Assembly: GCF_004197395.1 (NCBI RefSeq)
Contig: NZ_SELS01000032.1
Span: 27,711 to 91,710 of the forward strand
From: Paraburkholderia sp. UYCP14C
GTDB taxonomy: Bacteria; Pseudomonadota; Gammaproteobacteria; Burkholderiales; Burkholderiaceae
Reading direction: 5' to 3'
DNA length: 64,000 nt
Shown here one piece after another: positions 55,615 to 64,000 of the stretch (the first letter of the stretch is position 1; every line of letters begins with the position of its first letter). Made by a program: the position numbers and the translations under genes. The notes beneath the pieces are model-generated. The model did not search any database. It saw only the letters and a list, made by a program, of their open reading frames with translations, and had not been told where the DNA came from.

Positions 55615-56562
55615 ATGGATTCAACCATCGTCGGGGCAGTGCTGCTGATCGTCGTGATCGTGCTCGCGGCGCAGACCATCAAGATCGTGCCGCAGCAGCA
55701 TGCGTGGGTGCTCGAGCGCCTCGGCCGTTATCACGCGACACTGACGCCGGGCCTAAGCTTCGCGTTTCCGTTCGTCGACCGGGTCGCGTACAAGCATGTT
55801 CTGAAGGAGATCCCTCTCGAGGTGCCGAGCCAGGTCTGTATCACGCGCGACAATACGCAGCTGCAGGTAGACGGTGTGCTGTATTTCCAGGTCACCGATC
55901 CGATGAAAGCATCGTACGGATCGAGCAACTTCGTGTTCGCGATCACGCAGCTGTCGCAGACCACGTTGCGCTCGGTCATCGGCAAGCTGGAGCTCGACCG
56001 GACCTTCGAGGAGCGCGATTTCATCAATCACAGCATCGTCTCCGCGCTCGACGAAGCGGCCTCGAACTGGGGCGTAAAAGTGCTGCGCTATGAGATCAAG
56101 GACCTGACGCCGCCGAAGGAAATCCTTCACGCGATGCAGGCGCAGATCACCGCCGAGCGCGAGAAGCGCGCGCTGATCGCGGCATCGGAAGGGCGCAAGC
56201 AGGAGCAGATCAATATCGCATCCGGCGGCCGCGAGGCGGCAATCCAGAAGTCCGAGGGCGAGCGTCAGGCGGCGATCAACCAGGCGCAGGGGCAGGCCGC
56301 GGCGATTCTGGCGGTGGCCGAGGCGAACGCGCAGGCGATCCAGAAGATCGCCGCGGCGATCCAGCTGAACGGCGGCATGGACGCGGTGAATCTGAAGGTG
56401 GCAGAACAGTACGTGAACGCGTTCTCGAACCTCGCGAAGCAGGGCACGACACTGATCGTGCCGGGCGACATGTCGAACATGAGTTCGATGATCGCCTCGG
56501 CCCTGACGATCGTGAACAGGAGCAGGACGGGAGCGGAGGCGCCGCGAACCGACGCGCGCTGA
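55615..56562 (+). CDS. SPFH/stomatin-like membrane protein (QmcA-like)
   Basis: 315 residues from ATG 55615 (MDSTIVGAVLLIVVIVLAAQ), preceded by CGGAGGG. One N-terminal membrane helix, then an SPFH/PHB domain (KIVPQQHAWVLERLGRYHAT; YFQVTDPMKASYGSSNFVFA; LDRTFEERDFINHSIVSALD) and a coiled-coil stretch rich in Ala, Gln and Glu (EREKRALIAASEGRKQEQIN). It is likely to oligomerise at the membrane and act with NfeD. Client unknown. Confidence 0.92.
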   Translation: MDSTIVGAVLLIVVIVLAAQTIKIVPQQHAWVLERLGRYHATLTPGLSFAFPFVDRVAYKHVLKEIPLEVPSQVCITRDNTQLQVDGVLYFQVTDPMKASYGSSNFVFAITQLSQTTLRSVIGKLELDRTFEERDFINHSIVSALDEAASNWGVKVLRYEIKDLTPPKEILHAMQAQITAEREKRALIAASEGRKQEQINIASGGREAAIQKSEGERQAAINQAQGQAAAILAVAEANAQAIQKIAAAIQLNGGMDAVNLKVAEQYVNAFSNLAKQGTTLIVPGDMSNMSSMIASALTIVNRSRTGAEAPRTDAR

Positions 56563-56616
56563 AGAACCGAACAATGAGCGCGCAATGAACGCGCCAGAAA
56601 CGAGTGACGCAAAAGC

Positions 56617-56650
56617 AAATGGCCCGCACATCGATGTGCGGGCCATTTTT
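56617..56650. terminator. Bidirectional terminator between qmcA-like gene and smpB
   Basis: A near-perfect palindrome, AAATGGCCCGCACAT (56617-56631) with ATGTGCGGGCCATTT (56634-56648), ending in T-run on + and followed by T-rich sequence on -. Serves both convergent genes. Confidence 0.88.
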
Positions 56651-56697
56651 TCATCCGGAAACGAATCGCGCTCAGGAATCGCGCTTAGAAATCGCGC

Positions 56698-57144
56698 TTA
56701 CGTCGGCGAGCGCATCAGGCGTGCCTTTTCGCGCTCCCAATCGCGCTTCTTCTCGGTCTCGCGCTTGTCGTGCATCTTCTTGCCCTTCGCGAGGCCGATC
56801 TCGCATTTGACGCGACCGTTCTTGTAGTGAAAATTCAGCGGCACGAGCGTGTAGCCGCGCTGCTCGACCTTGCCGATCAGCTTGCTGATTTCCTCGCTGT
56901 GCAGCAGCAGCTTGCGCGTGCGTACCGGATCGGGATGAATGTGCGTCGACGCTTCGGGCAGCGGGCTGATGTGCGTGCCGATCAGGAACAGCTCGCCGTT
57001 GCGGATCACCACGTAGCCTTCCTTGATCTGGCCGCGGCCCGCGCGCAACGCCTTGACCTCCCATCCTTCGAGCACGAGGCCTGCCTCATAGCGTTCCTCG
57101 ACCGAGTAGTCGTAGAAGGCTTTTCTGTTGTCGATGATGCTCAT
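56698..57144 (-). CDS. smpB: SsrA-binding protein SmpB
   Basis: tmRNA partner of 148 residues for trans-translation rescue of stalled ribosomes. N-terminal [21 protein letters not shown], then [20 protein letters not shown], and the C-terminal basic tail [20 protein letters not shown] that enters the mRNA channel. ATG 57144. The ssrA gene itself is not in the window. It is divergent from ratA-rnfH, a common arrangement. Confidence 0.98.
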   Translation of the reverse strand: MSIIDNRKAFYDYSVEERYEAGLVLEGWEVKALRAGRGQIKEGYVVIRNGELFLIGTHISPLPEASTHIHPDPVRTRKLLLHSEEISKLIGKVEQRGYTLVPLNFHYKNGRVKCEIGLAKGKKMHDKRETEKKRDWEREKARLMRSPT

Positions 57145-57244
57145 GAATGGAAAGTGCCCAACTCGTTTAAAATCACGATTTTAGCAAAGCGGGGCAAGGA
57201 AAGCCCGCGGCGCTCGTCCACCCTTGCCACGCGCTGTTCAATTT

Positions 57245-57682
57245 ATGGCAGATGTCCAGAAAACCGTGTTGATTCGCCATTCGGCGGAGCAGATGTTCGA
57301 CCTCGTCACCGACGTCGACGATTATCCCAACTTCCTGCCATGGTGCGGGGGCATCGAAATTCGCCACCGGGACGACACCAGCATGGAGGCGAGGATCGAT
57401 ATCAACTTCAAGGGCATCAAGCAGCATTTCGCGACGCGCAACTCGATGGAGCGCCCGACGCGCATCGACATGGAATTCGCCGACGGCCCGTTTCGCAAGT
57501 TCACCGGGTTCTGGGTCTTCACACCGCTGCGCGCCGACGCGTGCAAGATCGAATTCGCGCTGCACTACGAGTTCACCAGCATCCTGCTCGAGAAGATCAT
57601 CGGGCCGGTGTTCAATCACATCGCCAATACTTTCGTCGAATCTTTCGTGAAGCGCGCCAATCAGCGCTATGGTCAGCCATGA
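57245..57682 (+). CDS. ratA: RatA-type/COQ10-like START-domain protein
   Basis: 145-residue member of the polyketide cyclase/START family. Start ATG 57245 (MADVQKTVLIRHSAEQMFDL). Typical features: VTDVDDYPNFLPWCGGIEI, GPFRKFTGFWVFTPL and KIEFALHYEFTSILLEKIIG. In E. coli RatA was reported as a toxin blocking 50S/30S joining; related Coq10 proteins bind ubiquinone. Which applies here is not visible, and I would not read the pair as a proven toxin-antitoxin system. Its stop overlaps rnfH (ATGA). Confidence 0.92.
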   Translation: MADVQKTVLIRHSAEQMFDLVTDVDDYPNFLPWCGGIEIRHRDDTSMEARIDINFKGIKQHFATRNSMERPTRIDMEFADGPFRKFTGFWVFTPLRADACKIEFALHYEFTSILLEKIIGPVFNHIANTFVESFVKRANQRYGQP

Positions 57683-58011
57683 GCGTTCGGCTATCGGTTG
57701 AGGTCTGCTATGCGCTCGCCGGCGAGCAGGCGTTGATTGCGCTCGAGTTGCCCGCGGGCGCGACGCTGCAACAGGCGATCGACGCAAGCGGGATCCTGCA
57801 GCGTTTTCCATCGATCGATCTGAACGCGCAGAAGGTGGGCGTGTTCGGCAAGCTCAAGCCGCTCGATACGGTGCTCGCCGATCATGATCGCGTCGAGATT
57901 TACCGGCCTCTATTGGTGGATCCGAAGGTGTCGCGCCAACGCCGCGTCGAAAAGACGCGCAAGGCGGGGTCGATCGAGGGGCGGCGCTGGTTGAACAAGG
58001 ATTCGCGCTAG
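57679..58011 (+). CDS. RnfH family protein (ubiquitin-like fold)
   Basis: 110-residue beta-grasp protein, the gene paired with ratA in many proteobacteria (formerly RatB/YfjF). ATG 57679 overlaps the ratA stop. The core is RLSVEVCYALAGEQALIALEL, ILQRFPSIDLNAQKVGVFGK and DRVEIYRPLLVDPK. A basic tail (RQRRVEKTRKAGSIEGRRW) extends about 20 residues. Role unknown. Confidence 0.9.
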   Translation: MSVRLSVEVCYALAGEQALIALELPAGATLQQAIDASGILQRFPSIDLNAQKVGVFGKLKPLDTVLADHDRVEIYRPLLVDPKVSRQRRVEKTRKAGSIEGRRWLNKDSR

Positions 58012-58080
58012 GCGGCGAAGCTTGCGGCGGCGGCTTGCGCTCCGCCCGCCGCCCGGCTTGCATCGTCACCGCACATCACA

Positions 58081-59067
58081 TCATGGCGCCGACGTCTGCG
58101 CCTTGTCTTCCATACTCTCGATGCGTGCGGCACCCGACGCTTCGTCGTCCGAATGCCGGCGCACCGACCACCAGACCCCCGCGACCAGCAGCAGGATCGC
58201 CGCGAATTCGAGCGGGCGCGGCAGGCGCTCGTCGTAGATGAACGCGTAAAGCAGCGCGAACAGCGTCTCGAACACGATCATCTGGCCGGACAGCGTCAGC
58301 GGCAGCCGTTTCGACGCGGCATTCCACAGGCCGTTGCCGAGCCACGACGCGCCGATCGCGAGCACCAGATTGAGTAGCCAGAACGTGTGCCACCGTGCAT
58401 CGGCCAGTTCGCCCTGGGGGCCGCCCGCGGGCAGCAGCGCGACCACGAGCCACAACGCGCCGCCGAGCGCGCCGGTCACGACGCCCCACAGCACCGACCA
58501 CTCGTTGCCGCTGAAATGCGTCTGACGCTGCAGGTAGCGGGCGTTTTCGACCGCGAACCAGGTCCAGCAAAGCAGCGCGCCCACCGCGCAGGCCACGCCG
58601 AGCAGCCGCGTCGCGATGCTCACCGGCGCCGCGCCGGCCACCGTAAACACGTCGATATTGATGCAGACGATGCCCGCCATCACGGTCGCGAGTGGCCATG
58701 CGAGGCGCGCGAGGGGCACCGCGCCGTGATCGCGCCGGCCAACCAGCGTGACCGTGACCGGCAGCACGCCGACGATCAGCGAGGCCGGGGCGATGCCGAT
58801 CAGGTGCACGGCGGCCGTCAGCAGCAGGTAATAGACGATGTTGCCGGCTAGCGCGAGCTTGACGAGGGCGATCAGATCTTCGCGGCTCAGCCGTTTGGCG
58901 AGCGAACGCGCGATCGGCAGCGCCGCGGCGAGCGACACGACGCCGTACATCGAGTAGCGGCCCGCGACGAGCAGGAGCGGGGAGAAATCGGGCAGCACCC
59001 GCGGCACCAGAAACACCATGCCCCACAAGGCTCCGGCCATGACCCCATATACGACACCGCGCTGCAT
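58081..59067 (-). CDS. EamA/DMT family transporter
   Basis: 328-residue membrane protein with about ten hydrophobic helices in two halves. ATG 59067 (MQRGVVYGVMAGALWGMVFL). LAGNIVYYLLLTAAVHLIG closes half one and FAAILLLVAGVWWSVRR ends half two; the MIVFETLFALLYAFIYDERL segment is typical of the DMT superfamily. A short hydrophilic tail follows. It differs clearly from the other DMT gene in the window, so they are not recent duplicates. Substrate unknown. Confidence 0.85.
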   Translation of the reverse strand: MQRGVVYGVMAGALWGMVFLVPRVLPDFSPLLLVAGRYSMYGVVSLAAALPIARSLAKRLSREDLIALVKLALAGNIVYYLLLTAAVHLIGIAPASLIVGVLPVTVTLVGRRDHGAVPLARLAWPLATVMAGIVCINIDVFTVAGAAPVSIATRLLGVACAVGALLCWTWFAVENARYLQRQTHFSGNEWSVLWGVVTGALGGALWLVVALLPAGGPQGELADARWHTFWLLNLVLAIGASWLGNGLWNAASKRLPLTLSGQMIVFETLFALLYAFIYDERLPRPLEFAAILLLVAGVWWSVRRHSDDEASGAARIESMEDKAQTSAP

Positions 59068-60847
<1,780 letters not shown>

Positions 60848-60853
60848 ACGCCC

Positions 60854-61597
60854 ATGAAGCCACTGCTGCGCGTTGTACTGATCCTCGATGCGTTGTTGCT
60901 GCTGGCGTTCGGCCTGCTGTTCGTGCTGACGCCGTGGACCTCGCTGTACGACGCGTTGCAACTGGTGCCAACGGAGCCGAAGCTGGTCGGCCAGGCGTTC
61001 GGCGTCGCGCTGATCGGGCTCGCGTGGCTCGCGGTGCATGCGTCGTTCGACGGGGCGCTGACCTCGAAGGTCGCGAACGTCGTCGGTCATGTGCACTGGT
61101 TGATCGGCGTGCTGATGCTGGTCTGGCTGCTGGGGCTGCATACGCCTTCGCTGACCGGTTTCGGGCAGATGGTGGCGGTGCTCGCCGGTGTCGTACTGGT
61201 GGTGATCGGGCTCGGCGGCGTGCGACTGTCGGGAGCGGTGCGGCGGCGCGAGAAGGGGGGCGTGGTCAAGTCCTCGTCGAGCAAGACCGACAGCCGGGCT
61301 GACAAGCGTGCCGCGAAAGAAGCCGAAAAGGATGCCGCACGGCAGCGTGAACTCGAACGCGACAACGCGCGCGAGCCACGTGTCACTGCGGGCTTTCCGG
61401 TCTATCACGCCGAGCCGGTGCCAGAGCCCGTCGTGCCGGTCACACGGCCGGTCAATCCGGCTGCCGCGGCTGCCGTTGCACCTGCCGCGCCGCTTCATCC
61501 TGCCGCAAGCGAGCCCAGTCTCAACGAGTCCGAACGCGCCGCGCGCGACACCAGCAACGACGTGCCCGGCGCACCGCGCCCGCCGTTTCATGGTTGA
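60854..61597 (+). CDS. Unrecognised membrane protein between guaB and guaA
   Basis: 247 residues that I do not recognise. Four hydrophobic helices occupy about residues 5-130 (VVLILDALLLLAFGLLFVL; LVGQAFGVALIGLAWLAVH; HVHWLIGVLMLVWLLGL; MVAVLAGVVLVVIGLGG). The C-terminal half is cytoplasmic-looking: a Ser/Lys/Asp/Arg charged stretch (SKTDSRADKRAAKEAEKD), then a Pro/Ala/Val-rich tail. It is six bases after guaB, so it belongs to the gua transcript. A structural or regulatory role in the membrane is possible, but nothing in the sequence names it. Confidence 0.75.
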   Translation: MKPLLRVVLILDALLLLAFGLLFVLTPWTSLYDALQLVPTEPKLVGQAFGVALIGLAWLAVHASFDGALTSKVANVVGHVHWLIGVLMLVWLLGLHTPSLTGFGQMVAVLAGVVLVVIGLGGVRLSGAVRRREKGGVVKSSSSKTDSRADKRAAKEAEKDAARQRELERDNAREPRVTAGFPVYHAEPVPEPVVPVTRPVNPAAAAAVAPAAPLHPAASEPSLNESERAARDTSNDVPGAPRPPFHG

Positions 61598-61812
61598 CGC
61601 GCCGCGCGCCAGACCGTTTGCCGAAGCCGCCCGGTTTCGTTCGCGTGCAGCGCGGGCGGCAAGCTTCACGGTTGGCCGCACCCTTGTGCTTCATCGTAAT
61701 GTTGGCTGTCCGCGCCGCGCCGAGACCGTCGCCGCGTGGACCGCTTTGAATTCGACGCCGCGCCTCGTGCGCGGCATTCCGTATCCGCTCACTTCTGATT
61801 CCGTCCGCTGCC

Positions 61813-63396
61813 ATGCATGACAAGATCCTGATTCTCGACTTCGGTTCACAAGTCACCCAACTGATTGCACGTCGCGTTCGCGAAGCCAACGTGTATTCGG
61901 AAATTCATCCGTACGACGTCGACGCGTCGTTCATCCGCGACTTCGCGCCGACGGGCGTGATTCTGTCGGGCGGCCCGAGCTCGGTCACCGAGGAAGATAC
62001 GCCGCGCGTGCCGCAAGCCGTGTTCGAACTCGGCGTGCCGGTGCTCGGCATCTGCTACGGCATGCAGGCGATGGCGCAACAGCTCGGCGGCAAGGTCGAC
62101 ATCGGTCATCTGCGCGAATTCGGCTACGCCGAAGTGCGCGCGCGCAACCATACGAGCCTGCTCGAAGGCATCAGCGACTTCACCACGTCCGAAGGCCACG
62201 GCATGCTGAAGGTGTGGATGAGCCATGGCGACAAGGTGCTGGAAATGCCGCCGGGTTTCGCGCTGATGGCATCGACGGAATCGTGCCCGATCGCCGCGAT
62301 GGCCGACGAACAGCGCCGCTTCTACGGCCTGCAATGGCATCCGGAAGTCACCCACACGGTGCAGGGCCGCGCGATGCTCGAGCGCTTCGTGCTGCAGATC
62401 TGCGGCGCGAAGGCCGATTGGGAAATGGGCCACTACATCGACGAAGCCGTCGCGAAGATTCGCGAGCAGGTCGGTAACGAGCACGTCATTCTGGGGTTGT
62501 CGGGCGGCGTGGATTCGTCGGTGGCGGCGGCGCTGCTGCATCGCGCGATCGGCGACCAGCTGACCTGCGTGTTCGTCGATCATGGCCTGCTGCGTCTGAA
62601 CGAAGCCGAGCAGGTGATGGCGCTGTTCGCCGATCACCTCGGCGTGAAGGTGGTTCATGTCGACGCTAGCGAAGCCTTCCTCGGCAAGCTCGCCGGCGTG
62701 ACCGATCCGGAAGCAAAGCGCAAGATCATCGGCGCGGAGTTCGTCGAAGTGTTCCAGGCCGAAGCCGGCAAATTGACGGACGCGAAGTGGCTGGCGCAAG
62801 GCACGATCTATCCGGACGTGATCGAATCGGCGGGCAAGGGCAAGAAGGCCGCGCAAACCATTAAGAGTCATCACAACGTCGGTGGTTTGCCGGAGACGCT
62901 GAACCTGAAGCTGCTCGAACCGCTGCGCGAGCTGTTCAAGGACGAAGTGCGCGAACTGGGCGTGAAGCTCGGTCTGCCGCACTCGATGGTGTATCGCCAT
63001 CCATTCCCGGGTCCCGGTTTGGGCGTGCGGATTCTCGGCGAAGTGAAGCGCGATTTCGCGGACCTGCTGCGCCGCGCGGACGCGATTTTCATCGAGACGC
63101 TGCGCACTACGATCGACAAGGAAACCGGCAAGTCGTGGTACGACCTGACGAGCCAGGCGTTCGCGGTGTTCCTGCCGGTGAAGAGCGTCGGCGTGATGGG
63201 CGATGGCCGTACTTACGAGTACGTCGTCGCGTTGCGCGCGGTGCAGACGCTCGACTTCATGACCGCGCATTGGGCGCATCTGCCGCACGCGCTGCTTGGG
63301 CATGTGTCTAACCGGATCATCAACGAAGTGCGCGGGATCAACCGGGTCGTGTATGACATCTCGGGGAAGCCGCCTGCGACGATCGAGTGGGAATGA
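61813..63396 (+). CDS. guaA: GMP synthase (glutamine-hydrolysing)
   Basis: 527 residues, forms GMP from XMP, ATP and glutamine. N-terminal class I glutamine amidotransferase with nucleophile C81 ([12 protein letters not shown]) and the His-Glu pair in [12 protein letters not shown]-pyrophosphatase domain with PP-loop [16 protein letters not shown]-terminal dimerisation domain with [14 protein letters not shown] and KPPATIEWE at the end. 3' end of guaA is a known integration target for genomic islands, which fits the sequence beyond it. Confidence 0.98.
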   Translation: MHDKILILDFGSQVTQLIARRVREANVYSEIHPYDVDASFIRDFAPTGVILSGGPSSVTEEDTPRVPQAVFELGVPVLGICYGMQAMAQQLGGKVDIGHLREFGYAEVRARNHTSLLEGISDFTTSEGHGMLKVWMSHGDKVLEMPPGFALMASTESCPIAAMADEQRRFYGLQWHPEVTHTVQGRAMLERFVLQICGAKADWEMGHYIDEAVAKIREQVGNEHVILGLSGGVDSSVAAALLHRAIGDQLTCVFVDHGLLRLNEAEQVMALFADHLGVKVVHVDASEAFLGKLAGVTDPEAKRKIIGAEFVEVFQAEAGKLTDAKWLAQGTIYPDVIESAGKGKKAAQTIKSHHNVGGLPETLNLKLLEPLRELFKDEVRELGVKLGLPHSMVYRHPFPGPGLGVRILGEVKRDFADLLRRADAIFIETLRTTIDKETGKSWYDLTSQAFAVFLPVKSVGVMGDGRTYEYVVALRAVQTLDFMTAHWAHLPHALLGHVSNRIINEVRGINRVVYDISGKPPATIEWE

Positions 63397-63439
63397 TTTG
63401 ACGTTAGTCGCCTGCTATCGGCGAGTATCGGAAAACCCG

Positions 63440-63468
63440 GCAAAAGCCGCGCTGAGCGCGGCTTTTGC
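63440..63468 (+). terminator. Intrinsic terminator after guaA
   Basis: GCAAAAGCCGCGC (63440-63452) pairs with GCGCGGCTTTTGC (63456-63468), loop TGA, symmetrical with A- and T-runs inside the arms. Good bidirectional-looking terminator 44 bases after the guaA stop. Confidence 0.85.
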
Positions 63469-63511
63469 TCGTTTTGAGGTTCGCCATCTATCGGCTGCGG
63501 CCGCCCATTTC

Positions 63512-63667
63512 TGACGGTGTCTTTTGACGGTATTTCGAAAAAGCAATTCGTCAACAAATCCGCATACCGTCAGATCCGCAAGTGCAAGCTGACGGTATTT
63601 TTTCGCTGAAATCCTGACTGGGTGGGCGTTGCACGGGTTTAGTCGACGGTATGGAGTCTGACGGTAT
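63512..63667. repeat. Cluster of six TGACGGTAT-type motifs (probable integrase arm sites)
   Basis: Copies at 63512 (TGACGGTGT), 63525, 63590 and 63659 (TGACGGTAT, +), 63644 (CGACGGTAT, +) and 63564 (ATACCGTCA, i.e. - strand). Five direct and one inverted copy in 156 bases, just before the integrase fragment. Spacings of 13, 39 and 26 bases between the first four copies are multiples of 13. Such clusters match arm-type binding sites beside P4-like tyrosine integrase genes. Confidence 0.75.
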
Positions 63668-63690
63668 ACGCAAAGGTAAAAGTAGCGCTT

Positions 63691-63991
63691 GTGCCTGTGC
63701 TGACCGATACGAAGCTCGGGAACCTAAAGGCGCATGGTAGGCTGTACAAGGTCGTCGACCGGGACGGCCTGTTCGCTCTTGTCAATCGAGGCGGGGCCGT
63801 TACGTTCAGGTTCGACCACCGTCTTAACGGTCGGTGAGAAACACACACGAACGGTCAGTCGCTACGGGGATAATGGCATCACATTGCCCGAAGCACGCGA
63901 GCAGCGTATTGAGGCAAAGAAAGTGTATCGGCTCCGGTTGTCTGGACAAGCTTTTGCAGCTCAGGCGGCCAGCTTCATCAGCCTTTCCTGA
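63691..63991 (+). pseudogene. Frameshifted N-terminal fragment of a P4-type tyrosine integrase
   Basis: From GTG 63691 the translation VPVLTDTKLGNLKAHGRLYK, ending DHRLNGR, is the arm DNA-binding (DUF4102-type) domain of P4-like phage/island integrases. It stops at TGA 63835-63837. The homology goes on one base over (an extra T at 63835) as EKHTRTVSRYGDNGITLPEA then REQRIEAKKV, to about 63925, after which similarity is lost although the frame stays open to 63991. So the gene is disrupted and lacks the catalytic domain within the window. The right edge cuts further analysis. Confidence 0.8.
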
Positions 63992-64000
63992 CGGGCTTCG

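Noticed and set aside
57245-58011. ratA-rnfH as a toxin-antitoxin system
   Set aside because: The name comes from one E. coli study. The proteins are COQ10/START-like and ubiquitin-like, are widespread beside smpB, and lack the variability of mobile toxin-antitoxin loci.

Overview
This window is core chromosome of a betaproteobacterium in the Burkholderiaceae, most likely Paraburkholderia or a close relative. The evidence is the high GC content and GC-rich third codon positions, the Burkholderia-type gene orders (dapC-dapD-yffB-dapE-prmB; map-glnD; rpsB-tsf-pyrH-frr-uppS-cdsA-dxr-rseP-bamA-ompH-lpxD-fabZ-lpxA-lpxB-rnhB; ppsR/ppsA; smpB-ratA-rnfH; guaB-guaA), and a small DUF2866-like protein that I associate with Burkholderia. 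Coding density is very high. No rRNA, tRNA, CRISPR array or intact mobile element was found.

Layout. 1-3.4 kb: tsaB (cut by the window start), rimI, a family-4 uracil-DNA glycosylase and a DUF1853 protein, overlapping or nearly abutting on the + strand. 3.4-5.5 kb: thiD and lplT on the - strand. 5.8-8.6 kb: alr, radA and the DUF2866-like protein on +. 8.7-11.9 kb: a CaiB/BaiF CoA-transferase and an ABC-F ATPase on -. 12-14 kb: glutathione peroxidase (+) converging with cardiolipin synthase (-). 14.4-19.0 kb: the lysine/diaminopimelate block on -, split by a good intrinsic terminator into dapC-dapD-yffB and dapE-prmB. 19.4-28.5 kb: a DMT transporter, smc, zipA, ligA and def on +. 28.6-34.2 kb: map, glnD and a repeat-rich pseudouridine synthase on -.

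34.5-51.1 kb is a long + strand series. It covers translation (rpsB, tsf, frr), UMP kinase, undecaprenyl-PP and CDP-DAG synthesis, the MEP isoprenoid step (dxr), envelope stress proteolysis (rseP), outer-membrane assembly (bamA, ompH/skp) and lipid A (lpxD, fabZ, lpxA, lpxB). It ends with rnhB and a SpoU methyltransferase. 51.1-54.9 kb: the divergent pair ppsR and ppsA. 55-63.4 kb: nfeD and qmcA membrane proteins; smpB, ratA-rnfH; a second DMT transporter; then guaB, a membrane protein I do not recognise, and guaA.

The last 0.6 kb, after guaA and its terminator, differs from the rest. It holds six copies of a TGACGGTAT-type motif followed by a frameshifted start of a P4-type tyrosine integrase (arm-binding domain), so it looks like the scar or edge of an integrated element at the 3' end of guaA. 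The other non-routine features are a ten-copy 26-residue repeat in the pseudouridine synthase, a long inverted repeat between ppsR and ppsA, a branched hairpin just upstream of smc, and a possible small protein overlapping the first DMT transporter gene. I did not find a convincing undescribed multi-gene system; the window is mainly housekeeping.
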